NCBI GenBank assembly: GCA_016793445.1
Contig: JAEUME010000019.1
Location: 34,234-98,233, forward strand
DNA from: Hyphomicrobium sp.
GTDB taxonomy: Bacteria > Pseudomonadota > Alphaproteobacteria > Rhizobiales > Hyphomicrobiaceae
Direction: 5' to 3'
DNA length: 64,000 nucleotides
Shown: positions 1 through 8,682 of the stretch, in pieces
How the letters are laid out: every line of letters starts with the position of its first letter
How positions within the stretch are numbered: the stretch's first letter is position 1
Program-made: the position numbers and the translations under genes
The notes under the pieces: generated by a model
Databases searched by the model: none
Told to the model about the DNA's origin: nothing
The model's input: the letters and a program-made list of their open reading frames with translations, nothing else

Positions 1-2
1 GG

Positions 3-56
3 CAGCAAACGAAAGACGCGTCCAAAACGCCCGGGCCCGTTGCCGCGGAGTTCTGA
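3..56 (+). CDS. possible C-terminal tail of an upstream gene (partial)
   Basis: The reading frame is open from the window edge to a TGA and gives 17 residues ending in PVAAEF. Third codon positions are mostly G or C, as in the neighbouring genes, which is the only support. The product cannot be identified from this length. It could equally be a chance open frame. Confidence 0.22.
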   Translation, partial: QQTKDASKTPGPVAAEF

Positions 57-458
57 AGAAACACCCCCTGTTCGCCATATCGCCGGCGCGGCTTGGCTTT
101 TTACGGCCTCTACGGCCTTAGTGGAAACGCGGAAGGGGGGTGCGACGCGGTCTCGCGTCGATCAGAATTCGAACCCAGCGTATAGAGGCTCGATTATCTC
201 GATTACAGACTGAAATTTCAGAGGCCGTTTCGGCGCTCCTAGATCGAATTTCAACGGTCTGCTAGAGACGTTCTGAGCGTGCGGATGGACACGCAAGTTC
301 AGCACCGCGCAGTCCGTTTTTCTTTGTTTTGGAAAAGCAGAGAACTTCGCACTTGCAGCATAAAACTACTCCCTTCGGAGTAATCGGTCGGTGCAATAGA
401 CGAGGGGCGGCGCTCGCTCCCATCCTTGGTTATTGGGAAAACCAAGGAGTGATAAAAA
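57..458. other. non-coding region upstream of dmd with two symmetric elements
   Basis: No gene is supported in these 400 bases. They hold a perfect stem-loop at 143-160 (arms CGACGCG and CGCGTCG, loop GTCT) and a perfect 12-base palindrome CTGAAATTTCAG at 210-221. Just before the dmd start lies a strong ribosome binding site, AAGGAG, at about 444-449. The promoter and any operator for dmd must lie here or further upstream; which symmetric element is functional cannot be judged by eye. Confidence 0.45.
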
Positions 459-2669
459 ATGGCAAGGGATCCACGCTTCGATATTCTCTTCACGCCGCTC
501 AAAATCGGCCCGAAGACGATACGCAATCGTTTCTACCAGGTGCCGCATTGCAACGGTTCGGGCACGAACTTGCCCGGCATGAACATGGCAAATCGTGGCA
601 TCAAGGCCGAGGGCGGATGGGGTGCCGTGAATACCGAGCAGTGCTCGATCCACCCGGAATGCGACGACACGCTGCGCATCACGGCACGCATTTGGGACCA
701 GGGCGACATGCGCAACTTGCGCGCGATGGTCGACCATGTGCATAGCCATGGATCGCTAGCCGGTTGCGAGCTGTTTTACGGCGGTCCCCATGCGCCGGGC
801 ATCGAGACTCGCACGATTTCCCGCGGACCCAGCCAATATAACTCGGAATTCGCAACCGTTCCCGGCTGCCCCGGCTTCACTTACAACCACGAAGCCGACA
901 TCGACGAACTTCACCGCCTGCAGCAGCAATACGTCGATGCGGCTTTGCGCGCACGCGACACCGGCTTCGACATGGTGAACGTGTACGGCGCGCACGCCTA
1001 TGGCCCGATGCAGTGGCTCAACCCCTACTACAACCGCCGCACCGACCAATACGGCGGCAGCTTCAAGAACCGCGCGCGGTTCTGGGTCGAGACGCTCGAG
1101 AAAATCCGCAAGGCGGTCAAGGACGACATCGCGCTTGTCACGCGCTGCGCGACCGACACCCTCTACGGCACAAAAGGCGTTGAAATCGGAGAAGACGGTC
1201 TGCGCTTCATTGAAATGGCCTCTCCGTATCTTGATCTGTGGGACGTCAACATCGGCGACATCGCCGAATGGGGTGAGGACGCCGGTCCTTCGCGCTTCTA
1301 CCCGATTGCGCATGAGAATGATTGGATCCGCCACATCAAGCAGGCAACGACCAAGCCCGTCGTCGGCGTTGGCCGCTACTACGATCCCGAAAAGATGCTG
1401 CAAGTCGTCAAGGCCGGCATCATCGACATCATCGGCGCTGCCCGTCCTTCGATCGCGGATCCCTGGCTCCCCCGCAAGATCGACGAGGGCCGCATCGACG
1501 ACATCCGCACATGCATCGGCTGCAACGTCTGCATCTCGCGTTGGGAAATGGGCGGCGTTCCGTTCATCTGCACGCAGAATGCGACGGCCGGCGAAGAATA
1601 CCGCCGCGGCTGGCATCCGGAAAAATTCGAGCCCGCCAAGTCGGAGCACGACGTGCTGATCGTCGGCGCTGGCCCGGCCGGTTCGGAATGCGCGCGCGTT
1701 CTGATGGAACGCGGTTACACGGTCCACTTGGTGGATACCCGTGAGAAGATTGGCGGCTACGTCAACGATGTCGCGACGCTGCCCGGCCTGGGCGAGTGGA
1801 GTTTCCATCGCGACTATCGCCAGACCCAGATTGAAAAGCTGCTCAAGAAGAACCCGAACTGCCAAGTCGCACTCAAGCAGAAGCCGATGACCGCGGACGA
1901 CGTCCTGGCCTACGGCGCCTCGCGAGTCGTCATCGCAACGGGCGCCAAATGGAGCACGACCGGCATCAACCACCGCACCCATGAGCCGATACCGGGTGCT
2001 GACGCAAACCTGCCTCACGTCTTGACCCCCGAACAGGTCTTCGAGGGAAAGAAAGCCGTTGGCAAACGGGTCATGATCATCAACTACGACCCCTACTACA
2101 CGGCTCCGAGCCTTGCGGAGAAATTCGCGCGTGCCGGCCATGACGTCACGGTCGCCACGGTGTGCGGACTGGGCGCATACATGGAGTACACCCTGGAAGG
2201 CGCAAACATGCAGCGTCTCCTCCACGAGTTGGGGATCAAGATTCTTGGCGAAACGGGATGCTCCCGTGTCGAAAAGGGTCGCGTTGAACTCTTCAACATC
2301 TGGGGCGAGGGCTACAAGCGCCAGTTCAAAGGTGCAGGCCATCTGCCACGTAACGAAAACAGCAGCCACGAATGGCACGAATGCGATACAGTGATCCTGG
2401 TCACGTCGCGCCGTTCCGAGGACAGCCTCTATCGCGAACTCAAGGCTCGCAAGAGCGAATGGGAGGCGAACGGCATCAGCAATGTCTTCGTCATCGGCGA
2501 TGCCGAGGCGCCCCGCATCATCGCGGACGCCACATTCGACGGCCACCGCCTGGCACGAGAGATCGAAGACCCCGATCCTCAGCACCAGAAGCCCTTCAAG
2601 CGTGAACAGCGCGCGTGGGGTACGGCCTATAACCCGAATGAGAACCCCGATCTGGAGTGGCGCCTCTAG
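459..2669 (+). CDS. dmd: dimethylamine dehydrogenase (iron-sulfur flavoprotein)
   Basis: It oxidatively demethylates dimethylamine to methylamine and formaldehyde and passes electrons to an electron-transferring flavoprotein. The 736 residues match the family length (about 730). An N-terminal old-yellow-enzyme-type TIM barrel (about 1-380) is followed by FAD/NAD-type Rossmann folds (GAGPAGSE near 403). The cysteine that covalently holds FMN is present in QVPHC (Cys30, mature numbering). The 4Fe-4S cysteines appear as CIGCNVC and a later FIC. The catalytic Tyr and His lie in VYGAHAY. Gln60 and Thr74 replace the Tyr60 and Ser74 of trimethylamine dehydrogenase; from memory of that literature, this is the dimethylamine-enzyme signature. 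Both bowl tryptophans (IAEWGED, ISRWE) remain. A cupin gene follows after 60 bases. Confidence 0.95.
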   Translation: MARDPRFDILFTPLKIGPKTIRNRFYQVPHCNGSGTNLPGMNMANRGIKAEGGWGAVNTEQCSIHPECDDTLRITARIWDQGDMRNLRAMVDHVHSHGSLAGCELFYGGPHAPGIETRTISRGPSQYNSEFATVPGCPGFTYNHEADIDELHRLQQQYVDAALRARDTGFDMVNVYGAHAYGPMQWLNPYYNRRTDQYGGSFKNRARFWVETLEKIRKAVKDDIALVTRCATDTLYGTKGVEIGEDGLRFIEMASPYLDLWDVNIGDIAEWGEDAGPSRFYPIAHENDWIRHIKQATTKPVVGVGRYYDPEKMLQVVKAGIIDIIGAARPSIADPWLPRKIDEGRIDDIRTCIGCNVCISRWEMGGVPFICTQNATAGEEYRRGWHPEKFEPAKSEHDVLIVGAGPAGSECARVLMERGYTVHLVDTREKIGGYVNDVATLPGLGEWSFHRDYRQTQIEKLLKKNPNCQVALKQKPMTADDVLAYGASRVVIATGAKWSTTGINHRTHEPIPGADANLPHVLTPEQVFEGKKAVGKRVMIINYDPYYTAPSLAEKFARAGHDVTVATVCGLGAYMEYTLEGANMQRLLHELGIKILGETGCSRVEKGRVELFNIWGEGYKRQFKGAGHLPRNENSSHEWHECDTVILVTSRRSEDSLYRELKARKSEWEANGISNVFVIGDAEAPRIIADATFDGHRLAREIEDPDPQHQKPFKREQRAWGTAYNPNENPDLEWRL

Positions 2670-2729
2670 CGCCCTCCTATCGGTCCGCAACTGAATTCAG
2701 GTAACTCAACTGCAAGTTAGGATCATAAA

Positions 2730-3089
2730 ATGACAATCACCGCATTTGGCAAATACAGCACGCCTAAATCGACACCGATCACGGCCGATCTCGATGGCTG
2801 GAAACCCGTGGCCGGATCACCGACCATGAAGACCTGGATCGAGAACAAGACGGCGGATGGCAAGTTTCTGACTGGTTTCTGGGAGGCGACGCCGGGCACC
2901 TACCACGTCACTTACAAGGCGGACGAGTTGATCCACTTCTTCGAAGGCAAGGTGACGCTGACAGAGGACGGCACGGGAAAGACCGCCACGTTCTCCGCTG
3001 GTGACAGCTTCCAGATCGACGCCGGTTTCGTCGGCACCTGGAAGACAGAAGAGAAGATCCGCAAGATCTTCGCGATCAGAATTGCCTGA
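2730..3089 (+). CDS. small cupin-domain protein (Cupin_3/DUF861-like)
   Basis: This 119-residue protein has the single-domain cupin look: a conserved W in the N-terminal half, the segment GFWEATPGTYHVTY, then ELIHFFEGKVTLTEDG and a closing FSAGDSFQIDAGFVGTW. The family resembles the EutQ/DUF861 cupins, which often bind small ligands or metals. It has no signal peptide, so it is cytoplasmic. It follows dmd by 60 bases on the same strand with no terminator between, so it is probably cotranscribed. A role in amine metabolism is an inference from position only. A hairpin lies 82 bases after its stop. Confidence 0.8.
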   Translation: MTITAFGKYSTPKSTPITADLDGWKPVAGSPTMKTWIENKTADGKFLTGFWEATPGTYHVTYKADELIHFFEGKVTLTEDGTGKTATFSAGDSFQIDAGFVGTWKTEEKIRKIFAIRIA

Positions 3090-3170
3090 CACCAGGCTGC
3101 TCGAAAGCCTCTCACCCATCTCTGGGTCGAGCATCATCTTCGAGGAGCATGGAAAGCATTTCGCTAATGC

Positions 3171-3198
3171 GCCTCGAGCCGGGATATCGGCTCGAGGC
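3171..3198. terminator. strong hairpin between convergent cupin and GntR genes
   Basis: A perfect 10-base-pair stem (GCCTCGAGCC and GGCTCGAGGC) with an 8-base loop sits between the two convergent stops. The plus-strand 3' side is only moderately T-rich (GTTGTCGTT). It probably ends the dmd-cupin transcript and may act in both directions. Confidence 0.65.
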
Positions 3199-3249
3199 GT
3201 TGTCGTTCCTGAACAATTCTGAGAAAAGGCCTCGCGGTTGCGCGAATGT

Positions 3250-4005
3250 TTATCCGATATCGATCCGATAGCTCCCGGCATCGCAGCGATAAGTGGAACG
3301 ACGATATTCCAACAATGATTTGTCCATCCCATACGTCAGCCGCTCAACAAGCATTATCGCATCGCCGGCGGGTATGCCCAGGGTTGAGGCCACCTCGCTG
3401 TCTGCAACACCCACCGACAACGTGTCCTGCGCGTGAGTGGCAAGCAGCCCATAATCGGCCAGAAGCGGATAGAGATCCTGTCCAAAATTCATCTGGGACT
3501 TGAACTTCGGCAGGCCTTCGGGGCGCAGATACGATACCTCCAAACCGGCAATGGCACCCTTGACCGTGAGACGCTGGCGGACTTCGAAAATCTCAGCGCC
3601 ACGAAGCATGCCAAAGGCCTCCAGGACCTCGTCGGGAGCCGGTTTCTTCTCGAGGGCAATCAGTTCATAGCCCAATGCTAGCGGCCCGCCGTCTTTCGCG
3701 CGCAGCCGGGTGAACTTTTCCTTCAGGACATGCGAGCCGACGCCCGCAACGTAAGTGCCGCGTCCTTGAATTCTCTTGACCAATCCGCTGGTCTCTAGGC
3801 CCTCGATCGCCTTGCGGATCGTGCCGATGCTCACCCCGAAGCGTTGGGCCAGGAATGTCTCGTTGGGCAAGGAATCGCCGACAAGCCATTCGCCGTTGCG
3901 GATGTGGTCGAGCAAGGCCCGCCGCACTTGGCTATAAAGCGGCTGCGGCGTCAGAGGCCGAGTGTCAGCACGCGGCAGCGGCTCAACAACCGATTGATAT
4001 CTCAC
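3250..4005 (-). CDS. GntR-family transcriptional regulator with UTRA domain
   Basis: The 251 residues have a winged helix-turn-helix at about 25-95 (PLYSQVRRALLDHI, then SLPNETFLAQRFGVS, TIRKAIEGLE and GLVKRIQGRGTYV) and a C-terminal UTRA ligand-binding domain at about 110-248. That is the HutC/FadR-type layout. UTRA domains sense small metabolites, so it may respond to an amine or its breakdown product. The gene converges on dmd-cupin and follows the end of the flagellar operon, so it probably has its own promoter. A 20-base imperfect palindrome lies 17 bases upstream of the start and could be its operator. The target genes are not shown by the sequence. Confidence 0.9.
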   Translation of the reverse strand: MRYQSVVEPLPRADTRPLTPQPLYSQVRRALLDHIRNGEWLVGDSLPNETFLAQRFGVSIGTIRKAIEGLETSGLVKRIQGRGTYVAGVGSHVLKEKFTRLRAKDGGPLALGYELIALEKKPAPDEVLEAFGMLRGAEIFEVRQRLTVKGAIAGLEVSYLRPEGLPKFKSQMNFGQDLYPLLADYGLLATHAQDTLSVGVADSEVASTLGIPAGDAIMLVERLTYGMDKSLLEYRRSTYRCDAGSYRIDIG

Positions 4006-4021
4006 GGTGATGACCTATTTG

Positions 4022-4041
4022 ATGCATGATCGATAATACAT
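4022..4041. promoter_or_regulatory. candidate GntR-type operator palindrome
   Basis: ATGCATGATCGATAATACAT is an imperfect dyad in which 8 of 10 base pairs are symmetric about the central ATCGAT. It lies just upstream of the GntR gene, where an autoregulatory operator would be expected. The assignment rests on symmetry and position only. Confidence 0.4.
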
Positions 4042-4152
4042 CTCTAGCGTGTGTATCTGTGAATTTCTACCCGTATTTGGTGTGAAAGCAAATTATCATC
4101 AGATCTGTGGCTTGGCGAAAACAACGCCCCACCTCCGTGACGTCCACCGGCC

Positions 4153-4602
4153 TCATCCCGGCTTGCGCGGCGGAGCGAACATGAATTCATTGATGCGCAC
4201 GTCCTTAATCGTTCCGTCTGCAATGCGCTTGTCGATGCGTTGTCCGATTTCACTGAGCAGTGCGCTCAAATCGGATTTCTTGGCATCGCGAAAATCGGCA
4301 GCAGACTTTTCATAGACCGTACGGAAGGCCTCATCGACCGCGACGCTCTTCATCTTGCTGGCGAAGGCAGACGCGGCATTCGCGTCATAATCGATGCTCA
4401 GATCAAGCAGCACGTAGCCGGAAGGCGTTTCATTGGCCATGATCGGCACGCGCATGATGCCCGTTACGACGGTTTCCACCTTGGGAGCATCGGGGCTGGA
4501 GGCGTGAACCGATGAAAACAGCTCCATTCTGACAGCCAGAAAATTTGCTCCGGACGCCACTAAAATTCCCCATAGGCCCGCCGCCAGCATCCGTATCATC
4601 AA
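4153..4602 (-). CDS. FliL-like membrane-anchored flagellar protein (second copy)
   Basis: This 149-residue protein has one N-terminal membrane segment (about 5-25) and a periplasmic domain. The C-terminal part (SDLSALLSEIGQRIDKRI, then IKDVRINEFMF) follows the pattern of FliL, whose periplasmic end carries a dLr-type helix and a final strand. It starts 4 bases inside the flgN-like gene, so it is the last gene of the long flagellar operon. A separate, clearer fliL lies at 25602-26060. A role in motor or stator support is inferred from the fold and position. Confidence 0.55.
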   Translation of the reverse strand: MMIRMLAAGLWGILVASGANFLAVRMELFSSVHASSPDAPKVETVVTGIMRVPIMANETPSGYVLLDLSIDYDANAASAFASKMKSVAVDEAFRTVYEKSAADFRDAKKSDLSALLSEIGQRIDKRIADGTIKDVRINEFMFAPPRKPG

Positions 4603-4985
4603 GACCTGTCATTCCATAGGCGAGGCTGCGCATAGGTTCCATCGGAGCGCGATGCCTCGATGGAGCGCACGATCATCCGGGATACCTCCGACACCGCGTC
4701 GATGTTGATCTGAAGGTAACGGCTATTTCGCTGAAGAGCCTCGCGCAATGTCCTGAGCCGGCCGGCCAGCGCGCCCTCATGGCGAAGCTGTGCCGCTGCC
4801 TTCAGCTGGCGATCGAGACTGACAAGAGCCTGGCCCTTGCGTTCGATGAACTTGTCGAGATCCTTGGCGCCACCACGCCGGATGGCCTCGGTCTCCTCAT
4901 CGACGATCCTCACGGCGGAATCGATCAATGCGCATAACCGCTTCTCGACGTGGGCCGCCGAAACCAGATCGCTCTCACCGTTCAT
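4599..4985 (-). CDS. flgN: FlgN-like flagellar export chaperone
   Basis: The 128 residues are almost wholly helical and charged, with heptad-like stretches around 8-60 and 65-115, as in FlgN, which keeps the hook-associated proteins FlgK and FlgL export-competent. Sequence identity in this family is low, so the call depends on length, predicted coiled-coil character and operon position. It overlaps both neighbours by 4 bases (rod-binding gene upstream, FliL-like gene downstream), which implies translational coupling. The flgK and flgL genes it would serve lie higher in the same cluster. Confidence 0.55.
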   Translation of the reverse strand: MNGESDLVSAAHVEKRLCALIDSAVRIVDEETEAIRRGGAKDLDKFIERKGQALVSLDRQLKAAAQLRHEGALAGRLRTLREALQRNSRYLQINIDAVSEVSRMIVRSIEASRSDGTYAQPRLWNDRS

Positions 4986-5341
4986 TTCGCAGCGCCCCCA
5001 ATGGAAGACGATCCCCGCGTTGCCCCGCTGGGCAGCACGTTCAATGCGGGCGCAACAGCTTCGGCAACGTGATCGGCCAGGAAGTCCCGCCAGGTATCCG
5101 CCGCCAGACCGCTGGAGGACGTCTGTTCGCGCGGCATGATCATCCTCAACGTCTGCGCCAGCATGAGTTGCGTCAACTTTTGCTCTGTTCCATTTCCCCT
5201 TTCAGGCACTGCCGCACGCTCTGCTGCATGGGCCTGCGGGCTTAGAGCGCGCGACCAAGCCTCGGCATCGGCGGCATCCTGCTGTTTGGCCAACTTCATC
5301 ACGCGCCCGTTTTGCCGAAGGCCAAGATCGTGGATCTGCAT
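4982..5341 (-). CDS. flgJ: FlgJ-like rod-binding protein (CheL type, no muramidase domain)
   Basis: The 119 residues end with a rod-binding domain at about 55-105. It shows the alternation of LMLAQTLRMIMP, a glycine/serine linker and a final helix (WRDFLADHVAEAVA) seen in rod-cap proteins. Enteric FlgJ adds a C-terminal peptidoglycan hydrolase; this protein ends before it, as is usual in alphaproteobacteria, where the short form is called CheL or FlgJ-like. It overlaps the flgN-like gene by an ATGA. A separate lysozyme-fold gene at 38654-39319 may supply the missing hydrolase activity. Confidence 0.7.
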   Translation of the reverse strand: MQIHDLGLRQNGRVMKLAKQQDAADAEAWSRALSPQAHAAERAAVPERGNGTEQKLTQLMLAQTLRMIMPREQTSSSGLAADTWRDFLADHVAEAVAPALNVLPSGATRGSSSIGGAAK

Positions 5342-5387
5342 GCCGTGCCCCCTAGATGGTACAAGGAACGATTAGACACCGATCGGC

Positions 5388-5789
5388 TTACCTCAACCTT
5401 GTCTTGCTCGCGGAGGCTGCCGCCAATCCTGCAAGTTCGCTTGCCGCTGCCTCTTCCTGCTTGCGGTTTGCGTTACGACGAAGTTCCGCCAGATGATGGC
5501 CGACAACCTCACCGGCTTGCCGCGCACACTGCGCTTTAACGACAGTCTCGGTCTTTTGCTGCTGCAAAACGCGCAAGCCCCGGTCGAGAATGCCGACCGT
5601 ACGAGCGACCGAACGCATCGTCAGATCAGCAAATTCCGCCCGGTGTTCGCGCGTCAGAAGATCGGCGCGCAGTACACTACCTGCAGCAATGCCGTTCATC
5701 AGACGTGCTGCCTCCAGGTTTGCGCGCCGCTCGCGCAGCGCCAAGATCTTCGCCAGCCGTTTGAGTTGGCCGTCCCTCGAGGTGTCCAT
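5388..5789 (-). CDS. fliJ: FliJ-like coiled-coil flagellar export protein
   Basis: This 133-residue, charged, helical protein has two antiparallel-like segments (about 8-40 and 45-110), rich in R, A, E and Q. That fits FliJ, the stalk-like general chaperone that links the FliI ATPase to FlhA. The ATG shares one base with the fliR stop (TGATG), so it is translated together with fliR. Identity to known FliJ proteins cannot be shown from motifs, since the family is poorly conserved, and the gene is not beside fliI. The call rests on size, composition and position. Confidence 0.5.
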   Translation of the reverse strand: MDTSRDGQLKRLAKILALRERRANLEAARLMNGIAAGSVLRADLLTREHRAEFADLTMRSVARTVGILDRGLRVLQQQKTETVVKAQCARQAGEVVGHHLAELRRNANRKQEEAAASELAGLAAASASKTRLR

Positions 5790-6544
5790 CAGTTCGCGCT
5801 CATCCAGTCAGCGAGAGAGCCAAGAAATACTTGAGCTGCAAGACCAAGAGTGAACATTGCTACGAAAAGCCCGCCCAGCATCATCAACGGCGCTGACACG
5901 AGTTGAATCGGCACCTGCGGAACCAGCCGGTTGGCGAGTCCCAGAACGATATTGCAGACCATGGCGTAGATAACGAAAGGCGCGCTAATCTGAAGAGCCG
6001 TCAGGAACGCCGTAACCAATGCGCTTGCGAGCTGATCGAAAGACTGAAAGCGATCCAATCCGGCACCCGGAGGCAAGGCGATATAGGACGCCGTGAGCTT
6101 CTCGATCAGCAGCAAATGAAGATCCTGAAGAAAGAACACGACAGCGGCAAACATCACGAGCAGATTGGCGAGGGGCGTGGCCGGTTCTCCCTCCATGGCG
6201 CCCGGAGTCATCATCACTGTATAGCCCGCCAACTGACCAACGAAGTCACCGGCAAACGCCAGCGCGAGGAAGAACAATCGCACCAGAAATCCGAGAAGAA
6301 GACCTTTCACGACCTCGGCCGACACGAGAGCGATGAGATCGCCCCCAGCAGCCTTCGTCACCACGCTCACGATCGATGGGTACAGGCTCACTGCCAAAGT
6401 CAACGACAGCACGAGTGCAAGATGCGCCCGCACCAGCGGAGGAACGCGCAGCGCGGAAAGAACAGGGACGACGGCCAGGAAGGACGAGACGCGTGCCAGG
6501 ACAACGGCCGCGACATACACATGCAGTTTCAGATCCTCGGTCAC
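5789..6544 (-). CDS. fliR: flagellar type III export gate protein FliR
   Basis: FliR is a polytopic inner-membrane component of the flagellar export gate. The protein has 251 residues with six hydrophobic segments; family features include LARVSSFLAVVPVL near the N-terminus, GFLVRLFFLALAFAG with GQLAGYTVMM after it, and VPQVPIQLVSAP. The open frame continues 59 codons upstream inside flhA, but I chose the GTG at 6542-6544 because it overlaps the flhA stop as GTGA and gives the normal length of about 250. Confidence 0.92.
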   Translation of the reverse strand: MTEDLKLHVYVAAVVLARVSSFLAVVPVLSALRVPPLVRAHLALVLSLTLAVSLYPSIVSVVTKAAGGDLIALVSAEVVKGLLLGFLVRLFFLALAFAGDFVGQLAGYTVMMTPGAMEGEPATPLANLLVMFAAVVFFLQDLHLLLIEKLTASYIALPPGAGLDRFQSFDQLASALVTAFLTALQISAPFVIYAMVCNIVLGLANRLVPQVPIQLVSAPLMMLGGLFVAMFTLGLAAQVFLGSLADWMSAN

Positions 6545-8652
6545 GCGACGGTTCCAAGCGTGGCAATGCCGGTCGTTCGGCCGATCTCCGCGTGCGAAAT
6601 CACACTGATCGTGGGGAATAGCCGCTCGACCACCAAACGCACGTAAGGTCTGGCTTCGGCGCCGCAGACGATCGCGAAGCGATGCCCCTGATCGAGCAGC
6701 GCGTGGACGGCCGTGGTGCACTCAGCGCCGAATGCTTCAACCATCCGCGGATCGAGATCAAACTCAATGACCTCGCCCTTGGCGTCTCGCTTGAGCGCCT
6801 GATGGAATGCCATTTCCCAGCGATTGCTCAGGCGCAATACCTTGAGCTGCGGGCCATCCGCCAGATCGCCACAAATCTGCTGGGCAATGCGCGAACGGAC
6901 GTGTTCGGCTATGGCCTCAATCTTGCGCGTGAACGGCGCGACTTCGGCCACCGCCTCGACGATCAAATGGAGGTTCCGGATGGACACGCGCTCCATGAGC
7001 AGGGACTTCATCACCGCTTGAAGGCCAGAATTGGAAATCTGGCTTGGACAGATCTCATCGACCAGCTTGCGATAGTCGGGATCGAGCCGCTCGATGAGAG
7101 ACCTCAGATCCCGGTATGAGAAGACCGTCGCAAGGTTCGTGCGCACGACCTCCGCCAGATGCGTGAGCAGAACGGACGCGTTGTCGACAGGCGAGAAACC
7201 CTCTTGGCGCAGCCCTACGGTGAACATCTCTGGCACCCAAACCGCCGGCATTCCGAAAGCCGGATCCGTCACGACGTCACCGGGGAATTGCGGCTTGCGA
7301 CCGGACCCGTAGACAACCAGCACCTCCCCAGGACGCAGCTCCCCGATGGCCACGATCGTTCCATGTACCTTAATCTGGTAAGTCTTGGGCCCGATCGAAA
7401 GATCGTCGCTTATTTTGACTTCCGGAATGACAAAGCCGTACTGGAGCGCAAACTTTCGCCGGATACGGGCCACACGCACGGCGATCTCGCCGCTGGCGTG
7501 CAGCAGCAGACCGGCGAGCTGGCTGCCGAACACCAGCTCGAGCTCGGCGGGCCGCAAGAGCTCCTTGCCGCTGACCGCCTCCGATTCCGCAGTCGCCAAC
7601 TGGCGGGCTTCCCCGTCCTCCGCGAGCTTGCGGGCAGCGACCCGGCGCGCGGGCATGATCACTGCAAGAGCCACCAAGGCGCCGCTCAGCAGCACGAATG
7701 GAGGCATCGGCAAGCCAGGGGCGAGACCGAGCGCAGCAACGACGAGGCCGGCGATCATGATCGCACGCGGCTGCGATCCGATCTGGCCGAAAACCGCTTT
7801 ATCCGCCGATTCCCGAGTTCCGCCCTTGGAGACTATCAAACCCGCCGCGAGCGATATGATGAGCGCCGGTATCTGCGTCACCAGCCCGTCTCCAATCGAC
7901 AGACGAAGGAACACATCCAGCGACCTATCGATGGGAAGACCATGACGCACCACGCCGATCACGATTCCACCACCGATGTTGATGGCAGTGATGATCAGCC
8001 CGGCGATCGCATCCCCGCGCACAAACTTCGACGCACCGTCCATAGCGCCATAGAATGCGCTCTCATCCTCGACCTCGCGGCGCCTGCGGCGCGCCTCCTG
8101 TTCGTCGATAAGACCAGCCGACAGATCTGCGTCGATTGCCATCTGCTTGCCGGGCATCGCGTCGAGCGAAAAGCGGGCGCCGACTTCCGCAATCCGGGTT
8201 GCGCCCTTTGTGATGACGAGAAAGTTCACGGTGATGAGGATCAGAAAGACGATCACACCGATCAGGAAATCGCCGCCCATGATGAAGCTGGCGAAACCGG
8301 CGATCACATGCCCGGCGGCATCGCCCCCCTCGTACCCCTGAGAAAGTATCAATCTTGTGGTCGCGATATTGAGAGCCAATCGCAGCATCGTTGCAATCAG
8401 CAGAACGATCGGAAACGCAGTGAAATCCAAAGGCCGCGAGATCCACAAAGCCACCATCAGAACAAGAACCGACAGCGAGATGGAGAACGCGAGACCCAGA
8501 TCGATCATGAATGCGGGCAACGGCACAAACAGGATCGTGAGTATGACGATGATCCCGAAGGCAAACGCAACGTCGTTGCCTGCCCCGGCGGCCTCTTTCC
8601 GCCCGCCATCCGTGCCGGAAACCCGCAGATGCGCGCCCTTTGCGTCAGCCAT
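6541..8652 (-). CDS. flhA: flagellar export gate protein FlhA
   Basis: FlhA is the large export-gate subunit that forms the cytoplasmic docking ring. The N-terminal half (about 20-330) carries eight hydrophobic segments and the strongly conserved block around residues 140-170 (LVITKGATRIAEVGARFSLD, then PGKQMAIDADL). The soluble C-terminal domain ends with IGRTTGIATLGTVA. I start at the ATG giving MADAKGAH (703 residues, close to the usual 690-700). An in-frame GTG nine codons earlier, just after the fliQ stop, is an alternative. Its stop overlaps fliR. Confidence 0.95.
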   Translation of the reverse strand: MADAKGAHLRVSGTDGGRKEAAGAGNDVAFAFGIIVILTILFVPLPAFMIDLGLAFSISLSVLVLMVALWISRPLDFTAFPIVLLIATMLRLALNIATTRLILSQGYEGGDAAGHVIAGFASFIMGGDFLIGVIVFLILITVNFLVITKGATRIAEVGARFSLDAMPGKQMAIDADLSAGLIDEQEARRRRREVEDESAFYGAMDGASKFVRGDAIAGLIITAINIGGGIVIGVVRHGLPIDRSLDVFLRLSIGDGLVTQIPALIISLAAGLIVSKGGTRESADKAVFGQIGSQPRAIMIAGLVVAALGLAPGLPMPPFVLLSGALVALAVIMPARRVAARKLAEDGEARQLATAESEAVSGKELLRPAELELVFGSQLAGLLLHASGEIAVRVARIRRKFALQYGFVIPEVKISDDLSIGPKTYQIKVHGTIVAIGELRPGEVLVVYGSGRKPQFPGDVVTDPAFGMPAVWVPEMFTVGLRQEGFSPVDNASVLLTHLAEVVRTNLATVFSYRDLRSLIERLDPDYRKLVDEICPSQISNSGLQAVMKSLLMERVSIRNLHLIVEAVAEVAPFTRKIEAIAEHVRSRIAQQICGDLADGPQLKVLRLSNRWEMAFHQALKRDAKGEVIEFDLDPRMVEAFGAECTTAVHALLDQGHRFAIVCGAEARPYVRLVVERLFPTISVISHAEIGRTTGIATLGTVA

Positions 8653-8682
8653 GATCAGCTTCGTGCTTCGTGCCCGCACGGT

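Noticed and set aside
165..180. T-arm-like sequence (minus strand GGGTTCGAATTC) suggesting a tRNA
   Set aside because: The flanking bases do not pair as a T stem, and no anticodon or D arm could be built upstream.
756..2690. 644-codon open frame antisense to dmd
   Set aside because: It lies wholly opposite a strongly conserved gene, has Ala/Val/Asp/Arg-biased composition without any family motif, and is explained by the GC-rich codon bias of dmd.
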